In this document: positions 39,713 through 49,618 of the stretch, piece after piece
How positions within the stretch are numbered: position 1 is the first letter of the stretch
How the letters are laid out: each line of letters opens with the position of its first letter
From: Terrisporobacter petrolearius
GTDB lineage: Bacteria; Bacillota; Clostridia; Peptostreptococcales; Peptostreptococcaceae
NCBI RefSeq assembly: GCF_032598785.1
Contig: NZ_CP102984.1
Direction: 5' to 3' (one strand)
DNA length: 64,000 bases
Made by a program: the position numbers and the translations under genes
The notes under the pieces: generated by a model
Database searches by the model: none
What the model was told of the DNA's origin: nothing
What the model saw: the letters and a program-made list of their open reading frames with translations, nothing else

Positions 39713-40885
39713 ATGTCAAGCAAGTTACAAAATAAAAAAATTGCAATAATAACTAGAAAAATGATTACGGGTGGAGTAGAAAAAGCATTACTAGGAATGT
39801 TGGATAAGATGGATTTTAGAAATATTGAAGTAGATTTATACCTAGAACAATTAGGTGGAGAATTATTTGACGATATACCAAAAGAAGTTAATATTATTAA
39901 AATTCCTACTATAAAAGATAATAATGTTTATATATTAAAACATCCAATTAAATATTTAGAAACAATATACTTTAGAATTAAGATCAGAAATGAGAGTAAC
40001 TATTTAAAACAGTGTAAATTAGCAGCTAATTGCTTGCCTATTGTAGATGAAAAGTATGATATGGCTATTTCTTATCATGCTCCTAATACTATACCTGTTT
40101 TTTATACAATTAATAACATTAATGCTGATAAAAAGGTGTTATGGTTACATGGAGACCTTGAATCAAATGATGGATTATGCAAAGAAGCATATGATTACTA
40201 TAAATTATATGATAAGGTATTTGCAGTCTCAAGAAATGTTAAGGAATCATTTGATAATAATTATCTAGATTTGTCATATAAATCTGAAATATTTTATAAT
40301 TATATAAATGAAATTCATTTAAGAACGTTATCAAATAAAGGAGATAGTTTTGATGATGAATTTTTAGGTATTAGAATATTAACTATCGGTAGGTTAGACT
40401 ATCAAAAGGGATATGATCTTGCCATCAAAGTTTGTTATAAACTTAAAAATGAAGGATATAAAATAAAATGGTATGTTTGTGGTGATGGAAATTATAGACA
40501 TAAAGTAGAAAATTTGATTTCAAAGTATAGAGTAAAAAAAGAATTTATTTTACTTGGGAACCAAGTGAATCCGTATGGATATTTGAAAGATTGCGATATA
40601 TATGCACAGACATCTAGATCTGAGGGATACTGTACAACAACTAATGAAGCTAGAATACTATTAAAACCAGTAGTTACTACAAATGTAAGTGGTGCTACAG
40701 AACAATTTGAAAATAACAAAACTGGTATAATTACTCCTATTACAGTGGAAGGAATTTATGAAGGATTAAAAGTTTTAATCGAAAATGAATATAAAAGAAA
40801 TGAATTAAGTGAAAATTTGAAAGTTAATTTAAAAAATAAGAATGAGGATATAGAAAAACTTACCAATATTTTATACTCAATGTAA
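39713..40885 (+). CDS. Glycosyltransferase family 4, paralogue of the 37369 gene
   Basis: 390 residues. MITGGVEKALLGMLDKMDF at the start, TIGRLDYQKGYDLAIKVC near 225 and YAQTSRSEGYCTTTNEARIL near 300 are the acceptor and donor motifs of a GT4 enzyme. It shares motif order and length with the gene at 37369. The donor sugar is unknown. Confidence 0.86.
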   Translation: MSSKLQNKKIAIITRKMITGGVEKALLGMLDKMDFRNIEVDLYLEQLGGELFDDIPKEVNIIKIPTIKDNNVYILKHPIKYLETIYFRIKIRNESNYLKQCKLAANCLPIVDEKYDMAISYHAPNTIPVFYTINNINADKKVLWLHGDLESNDGLCKEAYDYYKLYDKVFAVSRNVKESFDNNYLDLSYKSEIFYNYINEIHLRTLSNKGDSFDDEFLGIRILTIGRLDYQKGYDLAIKVCYKLKNEGYKIKWYVCGDGNYRHKVENLISKYRVKKEFILLGNQVNPYGYLKDCDIYAQTSRSEGYCTTTNEARILLKPVVTTNVSGATEQFENNKTGIITPITVEGIYEGLKVLIENEYKRNELSENLKVNLKNKNEDIEKLTNILYSM

Positions 40886-40944
40886 GTGGGCGTTTAATAC
40901 ATAAAATAATTGTAAAATATACGATTGATAAAAGGAGAATTGAG

Positions 40945-41967
40945 TTGAATAATGATTATTTAGTTTCAGTTATAATACCTGTATACAATGTAGAAAAATA
41001 TCTACACAGATGTGTAGACAGTGTTATAAATCAAAATTATAAAAATTTAGAAATCATACTTGTAGATGATGGTTCTCCTGACAATAGTTCTAAAATTTGT
41101 GATGAATATAAAAAAATAGATAATAGAATAGTTGTAATTCATAAAAATAATGGAGGACTTGCATCTGCTAGAAATAGTGGGATGAGAGTAGCAAAAGGAG
41201 ATTATATTTTATTTGTTGATAGTGATGATTGGATAAATGAAAACACAGTAGAAGAATTATTATTAATTGCTATTAAAAATGATGTTGATTTTGTAAGGTT
41301 TACTCCTGTTACAGCATCACATCCACAGAAAATAGATGGTACACCTGTTGACTTTGGAACAGAGAACTTTATGGAGAGTGGGATATATGATAAAGAAAAA
41401 ACAAGAAAAGATATATTTCCAAGGTTATTTGTAACACCGAACTTAACAATGGGTCCAATTGTTGCAGCATGGAGATCATTATATAAATCTAAGTTTTTGT
41501 TTGATAATAATTTGTATTTTTATGAAGATATAAAATATTCGGAAGATGCTATTTTTAGTGCGAAGGTAGTATATAATTCTAAAAAATTTTACTATCTAAA
41601 AGGTGGCTATTATTATCATTATTTTTATAATAATAACTCCATTACAAAATCATTTAAACACGATAGGTGGGAAGTATGTAAAGCTTTATCCATGAGGTTT
41701 AAACAAGAATTTGCAAGCAAAGAATATTATGATTTTACTGATCAACTATACTTGGAGGATATTTACAACGTATTAAATGCCCTTGGTCAAAACAAGTCAT
41801 TAAATACTCTAAAAGAAAGATATGAATATGTAAAGAACATATTAAATGATAATTTCACAAAAAAATGTATGAATCACACTGGGTTAGTAGATGCAAATTT
41901 TAAAATGAAGATTGTATTAAATTTAATAAAATATAGATTTGCAGCATTATATGTTGTATTGGTGTAA
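40945..41967 (+). CDS. Glycosyltransferase family 2, first of three in tandem
   Basis: 340 residues from a TTG start (AAAGGAGAA 6 bases upstream; no ATG fits). The GT-A core is VSVIIPVYNVEKYLHRCVDS, LVDDGSPDNSSKICDEY, NGGLASARNSG and LFVDSDDW (D-x-D). The longer C terminus carries a conserved Glu-Asp (SEDAIFS) of this subgroup. It is a cytoplasmic repeat-unit sugar transferase. Confidence 0.88.
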   Translation: MNNDYLVSVIIPVYNVEKYLHRCVDSVINQNYKNLEIILVDDGSPDNSSKICDEYKKIDNRIVVIHKNNGGLASARNSGMRVAKGDYILFVDSDDWINENTVEELLLIAIKNDVDFVRFTPVTASHPQKIDGTPVDFGTENFMESGIYDKEKTRKDIFPRLFVTPNLTMGPIVAAWRSLYKSKFLFDNNLYFYEDIKYSEDAIFSAKVVYNSKKFYYLKGGYYYHYFYNNNSITKSFKHDRWEVCKALSMRFKQEFASKEYYDFTDQLYLEDIYNVLNALGQNKSLNTLKERYEYVKNILNDNFTKKCMNHTGLVDANFKMKIVLNLIKYRFAALYVVLV

Positions 41968-41979
41968 AGGGAAGCACGT

Positions 41980-42951
41980 ATGAAAGGAAATGTAAGTATA
42001 ATAATACCTGTATTTAATACAGAAAACAAATTAAAAGATTGCTTAGAGTCTGTAAGAAGTCAGTCATATGAAAATTTTGAAGCTATACTTATTGATGATG
42101 GATCTACTGATAAAAGTGGAGAAATTTGTGATTATTATTCTAGTATAGATAGTAGATTTAAAGTCATACATTGTATAAATTCAGGCGTTTCAAAGGCTAG
42201 AAATATAGGGATAAGTTTATGCCGAGGGGATTATATAATATTTGTAGATAGCGATGATAAAGTGAAAAGTAATATGTTGAAAGATATGGTAGAAAATATA
42301 GACGAATATAATAGCGATGTAGTAATAACAGGGATAACATTTGTAGAAAAAGAAACTATAACCAAGGAAATAATACCTAAAGTAAATGGGAAATTAGGTT
42401 TAGATATATGGGAATATATATGCAAAGATAAAACTGGTATGTTTGGTTATATTCCTAATAAGTTATATAAATCTAGTATTATTAAAGAAAATAATATTCG
42501 ATTTGATGAGAATAAAAAAATTCAAGAAGATTTGGATTTTGCTTTAACAGTATATTCATATTGTAATTCTTTTTATTTGATTGATAGAAGCTATTATTTA
42601 TATAATTATGAATCTAGGAATAGAAAGCCACAACCATTAAGTTATATGGAAATTGAAATAAAAAAGAGAGAGATAATAAAAAGCAAAGGTTTGTATGATA
42701 GATGCAAAAAGGTACATTGCAACAGATTAGCATCTATGATATTTGTGTATTTGTATTGGTTACCCAAAGAGAAGATTAAATTTTTACAGGGGGTAGAAAG
42801 GATTTATAATATTAATGATATAGATGAAAGCTTTGATGTTAGTAGTATACATAATTTAGAAGAAAAAATAACTATATTTTTACTTAAAAACAGAAAAATA
42901 AATGCTTCATGGTGGTATTTTAGATTTAGAAGTATTAAAAATAGAAATTAA
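41980..42951 (+). CDS. Glycosyltransferase family 2, second of three in tandem
   Basis: 323 residues. SIIIPVFNTENKLKDCLESV, IDDGSTDKSGEICDYY, NSGVSKARNIG and IFVDSDD are the GT-A motifs; QEDLDFAL is the C-terminal acidic motif. It starts 13 bases after the preceding stop behind AAAGGGAAG. Its similarity to both neighbours points to local duplication. Confidence 0.88.
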   Translation: MKGNVSIIIPVFNTENKLKDCLESVRSQSYENFEAILIDDGSTDKSGEICDYYSSIDSRFKVIHCINSGVSKARNIGISLCRGDYIIFVDSDDKVKSNMLKDMVENIDEYNSDVVITGITFVEKETITKEIIPKVNGKLGLDIWEYICKDKTGMFGYIPNKLYKSSIIKENNIRFDENKKIQEDLDFALTVYSYCNSFYLIDRSYYLYNYESRNRKPQPLSYMEIEIKKREIIKSKGLYDRCKKVHCNRLASMIFVYLYWLPKEKIKFLQGVERIYNINDIDESFDVSSIHNLEEKITIFLLKNRKINASWWYFRFRSIKNRN

Positions 42952-42976
42952 CATAATTATTTTGGGGGAAAGGTAA

Positions 42977-43981
42977 ATGTGTATATTCAGCATAATAGTA
43001 CCAGTTTATAATGTAGAAAATGAATTGGGTAAGTGTATAGATTCAATTTTATCACAAAGTATTGAAGATTTTGAATTAATATTAATAGATGATGGTTCTA
43101 CTGATAATAGCGGAAAAATATGTGATTGCTATGAGAAAAAAGATAAGAGGATAAAAGTTATTCATAAAATTAATGGAGGAGTGTCTTCAGCTAGAAATTC
43201 AGGATTAGATATTGCTAACGGTGATTGTATAACTTTTATAGATAGTGATGATTATGTAGATTACGATTATTTAAAAAAGTTATATAATCCAAATGTAGAT
43301 ATGGTGTTATGTAATATGAAATATATGCAAAGTTATAAAAATAATTATAGGATATTAGATAATGAAATATATGGAGTATTTAAAATAGATGAAGAAATTA
43401 TAAATAAAATAATAGAAAGTAAATATATTAATTCAGCATGTAGCAAAATGTATAAGAATAATTTCATACAAAAAAATAATATTAGATTTAAGGAAAATAT
43501 ATCATTAGGTGAAGATACGATGTTTGTAATTGATTATATAAATAATATTAAAAATTTAGAAGTAAAAAAAGATGTTATATATACTTATATAAGTTATGAT
43601 CGAGACACATTGAGTGTATTTAATGAGAAAAGCATACGTTATTTAGAATATCTTGATGAATATATTAAGAATAATCTATTAAGGAATCATAGTATACAAC
43701 CAGGGAAAGTATTTGATAAACGTAGATGGGATAAGTATGAATGGGCTATATTTAAAACAATAAGTTCACAAAAAATGAGTTTTATGGAAAAAAGACGAAT
43801 CTTAAAAAGTGTATTTAAGAATGAGAATTACATAGAGCTAGTTAAAGGTATAGATAATTTCATGCCAAATGATACGAAGATAGTAAGAGAAATTTTAGCT
43901 ACTAGGAGTGTAAACTTGGTAATGTTATTTTTTTTCATATGCAATTTAAAATCAAGAATAAGGATAAAAAATGAGTTATGA
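42977..43981 (+). CDS. Glycosyltransferase family 2, third of three in tandem
   Basis: 334 residues. FSIIVPVYNVENELGKCIDS, IDDGSTDNSGKICDCYEK, NGGVSSARNSG and TFIDSDDY are present, and GEDTMFVID is the acidic motif. GGGGGAAAGG precedes the ATG. The stop overlaps the flippase start in an ATGA arrangement. Confidence 0.88.
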   Translation: MCIFSIIVPVYNVENELGKCIDSILSQSIEDFELILIDDGSTDNSGKICDCYEKKDKRIKVIHKINGGVSSARNSGLDIANGDCITFIDSDDYVDYDYLKKLYNPNVDMVLCNMKYMQSYKNNYRILDNEIYGVFKIDEEIINKIIESKYINSACSKMYKNNFIQKNNIRFKENISLGEDTMFVIDYINNIKNLEVKKDVIYTYISYDRDTLSVFNEKSIRYLEYLDEYIKNNLLRNHSIQPGKVFDKRRWDKYEWAIFKTISSQKMSFMEKRRILKSVFKNENYIELVKGIDNFMPNDTKIVREILATRSVNLVMLFFFICNLKSRIRIKNEL

Positions 43982-45516
43982 GAGTAAAAAATTCTATGAA
44001 AAATATATTTATAAGTATAGTAACTCAAATAGTAATTATATTATTAGGATTTATATCTAGAAAAGTATTTATAGACAATCTGGGAACAGAATATTTAGGA
44101 ATTAATGGATTACTAACTAACATACTATCGATGTTAAGCTTAGTAGAAGGTGGTATAGGTTTAAGTATAGTTTATAATCTATACAAACCTTTAGCAGAAA
44201 ATGATACAGAGAAAATAACAGCATTAGTACAATTATATAAAAAACTATATTTAATATTAGCTATAGCTATATTTATACTAAGTACAATAATGTATATGTT
44301 TTTGGGAACATTTATAAAAGGAGGAACCACAGTACCTTTTGTTGGTGTGGTTTACTTTATATTTGTAATTAAAAACATGATCTCATATTTAAATGCACAC
44401 AAATGGTCTTTGATAAATGCTGACCAGAAGGGATATGTAATAGCAAAATATAATCTCTTATTTAATATAGTTACAACTACAGCAAAGATAATAGTACTTC
44501 AACTTACTAAGAACTATATATTATATTTGTTTATAGAGCTAGCTATATTTTTAGTTCAGAACATTTACAATGGTAGAATTGTAGATAATAGGTACCCATA
44601 TATAAGGTCGAAGCAAAAACATGATGTAGACAAAGAGACTAAAGATAATTTGATAATAAATGTAAAGGCTTTATTTCTACATAATATAGGCACTTATTGC
44701 GTTTTTGGTACAGATAATTTGCTGATATCTTCATTTATAGGATTAAAAACAGTTGGTATGTATTCAAACTATACAATGATAACAACTCAATTATCATCAT
44801 TATTAACACCAGTATTAAATGGTATAGGAGCTAGTGTAGGAAATTTAATAGCTACTGAGAGCAAAGAAAAAAGTTATCAGATATTTAATGTGGTTTATTT
44901 AATAAATTTTTGGATTTATTCTTTTAGCGTAATATTTTTATATAATTTATTAGAGCCGTTTATTAATTGGTGGTTAGGTGAAGGCTTATTATTAAATAAC
45001 ATAGCCTTTATATTTATATTAATAAATTTTTACTTAACAGGTCTTAGAGTATCTGTAAGTACTTTTAAAACAAAGGCAGGTATTTTTGTGAATGACAAAT
45101 ATGCTCCATTAATAGAGTCAATTATAAATCTAGGAGCATCCATTATTCTTGAAAAATATTTTGGACTATTAGGTATATTTATGGGAACAACTATTAGTAC
45201 AGTATGTGTTCCATTATGGCTTCAATCTAAGTTAGTATATAATAAAATTTTTGATAAATCAGTTGTAGAATATTTCAATAAATATATTATATATGCATTA
45301 TTAACGTTGATAGTGGGTTTTATTACCACATCTTTATGTAATACATTTATTGTAATTGATGGTTTTATAGCTTTGGTGATAAAAGGTATAGTTTGTGTAT
45401 TATCAGTTAATATTTTTTATTTTATAATATTTCATAGAACAGATGAATTTAAGTATATATGGCAAATAATTAAACCTATTATTACTAAAATAAGAGCAAA
45501 GTTAGCATTAAACTAG
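43978..45516 (+). CDS. wzx: Polysaccharide repeat-unit flippase (Wzx-like, MOP superfamily)
   Basis: 512 residues with about 12-14 membrane helices. The N-terminal FISRKVFIDNLGTEYLGING with GLLTNILSMLSLVEGGIG is characteristic of Firmicutes Wzx/RfbX-like proteins. It moves lipid-linked repeat units to the outer face for polymerisation by the EpsG-like protein. It is the last gene of the polysaccharide operon; no clear T-run hairpin follows before the next gene. Confidence 0.9.
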   Translation: MRVKNSMKNIFISIVTQIVIILLGFISRKVFIDNLGTEYLGINGLLTNILSMLSLVEGGIGLSIVYNLYKPLAENDTEKITALVQLYKKLYLILAIAIFILSTIMYMFLGTFIKGGTTVPFVGVVYFIFVIKNMISYLNAHKWSLINADQKGYVIAKYNLLFNIVTTTAKIIVLQLTKNYILYLFIELAIFLVQNIYNGRIVDNRYPYIRSKQKHDVDKETKDNLIINVKALFLHNIGTYCVFGTDNLLISSFIGLKTVGMYSNYTMITTQLSSLLTPVLNGIGASVGNLIATESKEKSYQIFNVVYLINFWIYSFSVIFLYNLLEPFINWWLGEGLLLNNIAFIFILINFYLTGLRVSVSTFKTKAGIFVNDKYAPLIESIINLGASIILEKYFGLLGIFMGTTISTVCVPLWLQSKLVYNKIFDKSVVEYFNKYIIYALLTLIVGFITTSLCNTFIVIDGFIALVIKGIVCVLSVNIFYFIIFHRTDEFKYIWQIIKPIITKIRAKLALN

Positions 45517-45682
45517 AAAAATTTAATAAGTGTAATGAAAATTCAACAAATAAATATTACTATTTTATAGAATTATATCCACTGAGAGTATATATAAAAA
45601 CTATATAGTGAAATGAAATCTAGTTTATTGAAATTAAGGAGTAAGAAGTAAAAAGGGTATAATAATAAATAAGGAGAGGAAG

Positions 45683-46561
45683 ATGAGTAAAAAAACGAAA
45701 AGAAGATCACTTGTTTTATTATTAGTTGCATCAATTTTTCTAATATGCGTCTACTATGTATCTATATCTTATAATAAAATAGCAACGAGTAGATATTCAA
45801 TAGAAGCAAACCAAATCAGCAATTCTATTAATATAGTTATCATATCTGATTTACACGACAATGAATTAGGAAAAAATAATAAAAAATTAATAGATGAAAT
45901 AAACTCACTGTCTCCAGATATTATTATAGTTGCAGGTGATATGATAAACTCAGACTCAAAAGATAGCAAAATAGTTACAAACCTTATGAAACAGTTATGC
46001 GAAAATCACAAAGTATTTTATTCACTGGGAAATACAGACATAGATTATATGAAAACAGGAACATCAAATTTAGTAAAAGAACTAGAGGATGTAGAGGTAA
46101 CAGTACTTGATAATGAGTACAAAGATATAGATTTAAACGGAAACAAAATAAGAATAGGTGGAATGTATGCCTACGCTTTTGGATTGAATGGTAACAATAA
46201 TGTTGATAAAAACACTATGGAAGAAGGGATTTTTGACTTTCTAAATGATTTTCAAGATACAGACAATTACAAAATCATGATGGCTCACAGACCAGACAGC
46301 TTTATATTTGGGAATGCATCAAAAGTATGGAATATTGACCTAGTAGTAAGTGGACACAACCATGGTGGACAAGTAGTACTACCTTTTGTTGGAGGACTTT
46401 ACGGAGGAGATCAAGGTTGGTTTCCAAAGTATGACAAAGGATTATTTGATTTAAACAAAATAAAGCTCCTTATAACTAGTGGGCTAGGATCAGGTAAACA
46501 AAAGCTACCCAGATTTAATAATCCACCTGAATTAGTAAATTTAAAGATATCAAATAAATAA
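45683..46561 (+). CDS. Membrane-anchored metallophosphoesterase (YkuE-like) with an altered GNH motif
   Basis: 292 residues. One N-terminal membrane helix (about 8-28) precedes a calcineurin-like domain: ISDLHD near 55, IVAGDMINSD near 90, SLGNTDIDY near 118, MMAHRPD near 200 and SGHNHGGQ near 230. The third motif is normally GNHD/E; here the His is Thr. The other metal ligands are intact. Related proteins act on lipids or cell-wall precursors. GGAGAGG precedes the ATG. It stands alone after the polysaccharide operon. Confidence 0.85.
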   Translation: MSKKTKRRSLVLLLVASIFLICVYYVSISYNKIATSRYSIEANQISNSINIVIISDLHDNELGKNNKKLIDEINSLSPDIIIVAGDMINSDSKDSKIVTNLMKQLCENHKVFYSLGNTDIDYMKTGTSNLVKELEDVEVTVLDNEYKDIDLNGNKIRIGGMYAYAFGLNGNNNVDKNTMEEGIFDFLNDFQDTDNYKIMMAHRPDSFIFGNASKVWNIDLVVSGHNHGGQVVLPFVGGLYGGDQGWFPKYDKGLFDLNKIKLLITSGLGSGKQKLPRFNNPPELVNLKISNK

Positions 46562-46576
46562 TTATAAAGGAATTAA

Positions 46577-46604
46577 GACCATAGTTTTTACTATGGTTTT
46601 TTTG
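46577..46604 (+). terminator. Terminator after the metallophosphoesterase gene
   Basis: ACCATAGT and ACTATGGT pair around a TTTT loop, followed by T7. The third copy of the post-terminator repeat starts right after it. Confidence 0.88.
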
Positions 46605-46608
46605 TTTG

Positions 46609-46644
46609 TTAGAAAATTATAGTTCCATTTACGCTGTTAATAAA
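46609..46644. repeat. Post-terminator intergenic repeat, copy C (half length)
   Basis: TTAGAAAATTATAGTTCCAT and the following TTACGCTGTTAATAA match the first half of the copies at 11851 and 15756. The second half, including the GAGTT/AACTC stem, is missing. Confidence 0.7.
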
Positions 46645-46746
46645 ATTAATTTCTATCTAAAAAATACAATATTCTACAAAAAAGGACAAAAGGGCTATGT
46701 TATAATACGCATTGAAAATATGTATATATAGTAAGGAGAATATGAA

Positions 46747-47547
46747 ATGAATTTAAGTTTTAAGGCTAGTTTACAAAAGGCATGGACTTTATTAGAAGAT
46801 AGGGTAATTATAGGAAACAAAGAAATATTGCTTACAGAAATAGAATCTGTAAAATTATTTGGAAAGTCTTCTTTTGCAACAAATGGAGTAATACAGATTA
46901 CTGTGAATAAAAAAGTTATGAATTTAGCATATCCTCATAAGTCAAAAGAAGATGGAGAAAAAGCATTAGATTATTTACAAGATAATTGTGGTAGCAAAGA
47001 AGAAATATCTAATAGAAAAACTGTGAAACAAATAAATCATGAAATAAATGCTCTGCCATGTAAAGATGAGTGGGGAACAAGAAAGGAAATTGCAGAATTA
47101 CCATCAATACTTAGATTAGATGAAGAAATTAAAGCTATGACAAGTGGGCTCACTGAAGGGAATACTTGGTTGATAGTATGCACAAATAAACGAGTATTAA
47201 TGTTAGATAAAGGGATGATTTATGGATTGAAATTAATAGATATACCATTAGATCGAATTAATAGTATTTCTCATTCTAAGGGATTATTGCTTGGAAAAAT
47301 AGCTATCACTGATGGTGCAACAACAAGAATGATAGAGAATGTATCTAATAATACTGTTAGTTTTTTTGCAGATACAGTTAATAATGAAGTTGAACAATAT
47401 AAACAAGCAAAAACTACTTCAGTTACACAAGTAGTAAATAATATATCAACTGCAGATGAGTTAATGAAGTATAAACAGTTATTAGATATGGGTGTATTAA
47501 CTCAAGATGAATTTGATATAAAGAAAAAAGAACTTTTAGGTTTGTAA
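46747..47547 (+). CDS. PH-like domain protein with C-terminal SHOCT domain
   Basis: 266 residues, no membrane segment. An N-terminal beta-rich domain (about 1-75) is followed by a bacterial PH-like domain (about 110-215; WLIVCTNKRVLMLDKGMIYG and IPLDRINSISHSKGLLLGKI). The C terminus, TADELMKYKQLLDMGVLTQ and following residues, is a SHOCT oligomerisation domain. The function is unknown; such proteins often sense envelope or stress states. GTAAGGAG lies about 8 bases before the ATG. Confidence 0.75.
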   Translation: MNLSFKASLQKAWTLLEDRVIIGNKEILLTEIESVKLFGKSSFATNGVIQITVNKKVMNLAYPHKSKEDGEKALDYLQDNCGSKEEISNRKTVKQINHEINALPCKDEWGTRKEIAELPSILRLDEEIKAMTSGLTEGNTWLIVCTNKRVLMLDKGMIYGLKLIDIPLDRINSISHSKGLLLGKIAITDGATTRMIENVSNNTVSFFADTVNNEVEQYKQAKTTSVTQVVNNISTADELMKYKQLLDMGVLTQDEFDIKKKELLGL

Positions 47548-47780
47548 TAAAAAATTAATTGCTTAGCAAACTTTATAAATATAGATTATGAATAGAGTAT
47601 ATAAAATAATGCAATAATTAATAAAATTTGGATTTTATTATACGTATAGCTAAAAAAAATATATAAAACCAACAATATTTTATAAAATATGATATGAATA
47701 CTGTTGTATGATGGTAATGTCATATCGACAAAATAGTTACAAATAGGTGGAGATTTATATAATTGGGAGTAAATTAAAAT

Positions 47781-48179
47781 ATGAGAACATTAGAGCAAAT
47801 AGGAAGTGAATTTTTCTCTGCAGTAGATGAAACTTTAAGTGATGCAGTACTTGGTATTCATACACAAATATCATTAGGAGATGCAGAAGAACTATTAAAA
47901 TTATGTAATGAAATAAATAATACAGAAGATGATTTATATAATATGGCTAATAAGCTGAGTGAACTATCTGATAAACTAATGGATGCAGGTTATTTTGATA
48001 AAGTAGTTGCATATAAAAGTTTATCATTTAGAATGGAAACATTGATTGATAAATTAACAAAATTTACTTTTAAATCTACTCTAGATTACATAGATTCTAA
48101 AGAAAAAATGGAATTACTAAATGATTTAGATGAAGAGTTTAAAAGATATATAGAAACAAAAAAAGAATATAATTTATAG
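47781..48179 (+). CDS. Uncharacterised helical protein
   Basis: 132 residues, acidic and predicted mostly alpha-helical (heptad-like Leu/Ile spacing around 30-110), with no Cys motif, signal peptide or membrane segment. I do not recognise a family. It lies between the PH/SHOCT gene and the J-domain gene, each with its own upstream gap of more than 100 bases, so operon membership is unclear. The ribosome binding site is weak (GGGAGT about 12 bases away). Coding potential is supported mainly by length and normal codon use. Confidence 0.55.
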   Translation: MRTLEQIGSEFFSAVDETLSDAVLGIHTQISLGDAEELLKLCNEINNTEDDLYNMANKLSELSDKLMDAGYFDKVVAYKSLSFRMETLIDKLTKFTFKSTLDYIDSKEKMELLNDLDEEFKRYIETKKEYNL

Positions 48180-48314
48180 TAAAAAACAGTATTAAATTAT
48201 TTGTTTGCATATATTTTATTTTTATAAAAATAATAGAGCGGTGTAAGCTGTGACTAAAAATGCATTATAATATAGATTATAAAGTTGGAGTTTTTTATAT
48301 AGTAGGAGGAATAT

Positions 48315-49289
48315 ATGAGCTTTTTTAAGACTGTTGTAGGAGGAGCACTAGGATTTATGGTTGGGGGACCATTGGGTGCAGCAGGAGGAGCTGTATTAGC
48401 AAACAGCTTTGGAGGTGGCAATTACAGATATAATATTAATTGTCCACATTGTCATAAATCATTAGGAGTTAATGAGTATGGGATTTATAACTGTTCTCAC
48501 TGTGGTGGGAATTTTGATTTTTCCACTGATGGTGTTATAAAAAATAATAATTTCAATGTGATTTGCCCATATTGTAATGGAAATGTACTAATTGATAGTA
48601 CTGGAATATGGAATTGTTGTCATTGTAAAAATAGTTTTGAATATGGGGAAGATAATAGGATAAGAAAATACGATGATGAAGAAAACACATATATTTTTAT
48701 TATATTTGCAGCATATGCTAAATTTTGCAAGATTAATGGATCTATTAAAAATAGTCATATAAAAGTTCTAAATGATATTATAAATAATTATTATGGATTT
48801 GATGAACAAAATAGAAAAAAAGCCATAGAATGTTTTAGAAAAGGAAGAGATTCAGATAAAACTTTTGAAGACTACTGTGTTAAATTAAATAACAGCTGTG
48901 ATGATAATCTTGAAGACGATAGAAATCTAAAGAATGGATTTTTAGATTGTTTATATAAAATAGCAACTTTTGGGGGAAAAGCTACATATCAAGATGAAAA
49001 AATGCTTGATTATGCAGCAGCAGTTCTTAAAATAGAACCTTACATAATAAATTCAATTAAAGCAGAATATATGGATAATACTTTGGACAAGTATTATGAG
49101 ATTTTAGGATGTAAAAAAGGCGATGATTTACCAACAATAAAATCTAAATACAGAAAACTTGTTGGAGAGTGTCATCCTGACAAGATTTTAAATAAAGATT
49201 TACCAGACTATTTGGTAGAATACTCGACACAAAGATTTAGAGAGGTTCAAGAAGCCTACGAAAAAATTAGAGTAACTTTAGGAGCATAA
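48315..49289 (+). CDS. TerB/DjlA-like co-chaperone with two zinc ribbons and a C-terminal J domain
   Basis: 324 residues. A Gly-rich hydrophobic N terminus (GGALGFMVGGPLGAAGGAVLA) precedes two zinc ribbons, CPHC...CSHC (about 43-64) and CPYC...CCHC (about 79-100). A helical TerB-like domain (about 120-250; IFAAYAKFCKINGSIKNSHI) follows, then a J domain (about 255-320) with the HPD tripeptide at 287-289. The order TerB then J is that of DjlA-type proteins, which stimulate Hsp70. The zinc ribbons and Gly-rich start are unusual additions. GTAGGAGGA precedes the ATG. Confidence 0.78.
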   Translation: MSFFKTVVGGALGFMVGGPLGAAGGAVLANSFGGGNYRYNINCPHCHKSLGVNEYGIYNCSHCGGNFDFSTDGVIKNNNFNVICPYCNGNVLIDSTGIWNCCHCKNSFEYGEDNRIRKYDDEENTYIFIIFAAYAKFCKINGSIKNSHIKVLNDIINNYYGFDEQNRKKAIECFRKGRDSDKTFEDYCVKLNNSCDDNLEDDRNLKNGFLDCLYKIATFGGKATYQDEKMLDYAAAVLKIEPYIINSIKAEYMDNTLDKYYEILGCKKGDDLPTIKSKYRKLVGECHPDKILNKDLPDYLVEYSTQRFREVQEAYEKIRVTLGA

Positions 49290-49618
49290 TAATAAAAAAA
49301 AATAATTTCTAATTCAGCATATCTATCATTTATGTTACTATTAACATATTTTACTAAGTATAGCGATGATTAATAAAAAGTTTGAATATTATATTCAGGC
49401 TTTTTTTTATTTATACAAAATAATCTATGCAGTAATCTAAAAAAATGACAATACCTTTATATAAATATAAAAATATAGTTGAAAATAATAATAATAAAAC
49501 GAGTAAAAATTTATTTATGAAAAATGATTAACTTTATTATAATTGGAGAATAGTATATACTATAAGTATAAAAGTGAAAAAATCACTTTTAATATAAAAT
49601 AAGGGGGCGAAGGATAAT
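49290..49618 (+). other. 329-base gap holding a terminator and the leader of the defence pair
   Basis: No gene is seen. A hairpin AAGTTTGAATAT / ATATTCAGGCTT with G-U pairs and T8 lies at 49378-49410 and probably ends the J-domain transcript at a distance. The A/T-rich remainder leads to AAGGGGGCGAAGG before the ATPase gene. TATACTATAAGTATAAAAG near 49554 may hold a -10 element, but no -35 is convincing. Confidence 0.5.
49378..49410 (+). terminator. Terminator hairpin before the defence pair
   Basis: AAGTTTGAATAT pairs with ATATTCAGGCTT (two G-U pairs) and is followed by eight T residues. Confidence 0.7.
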
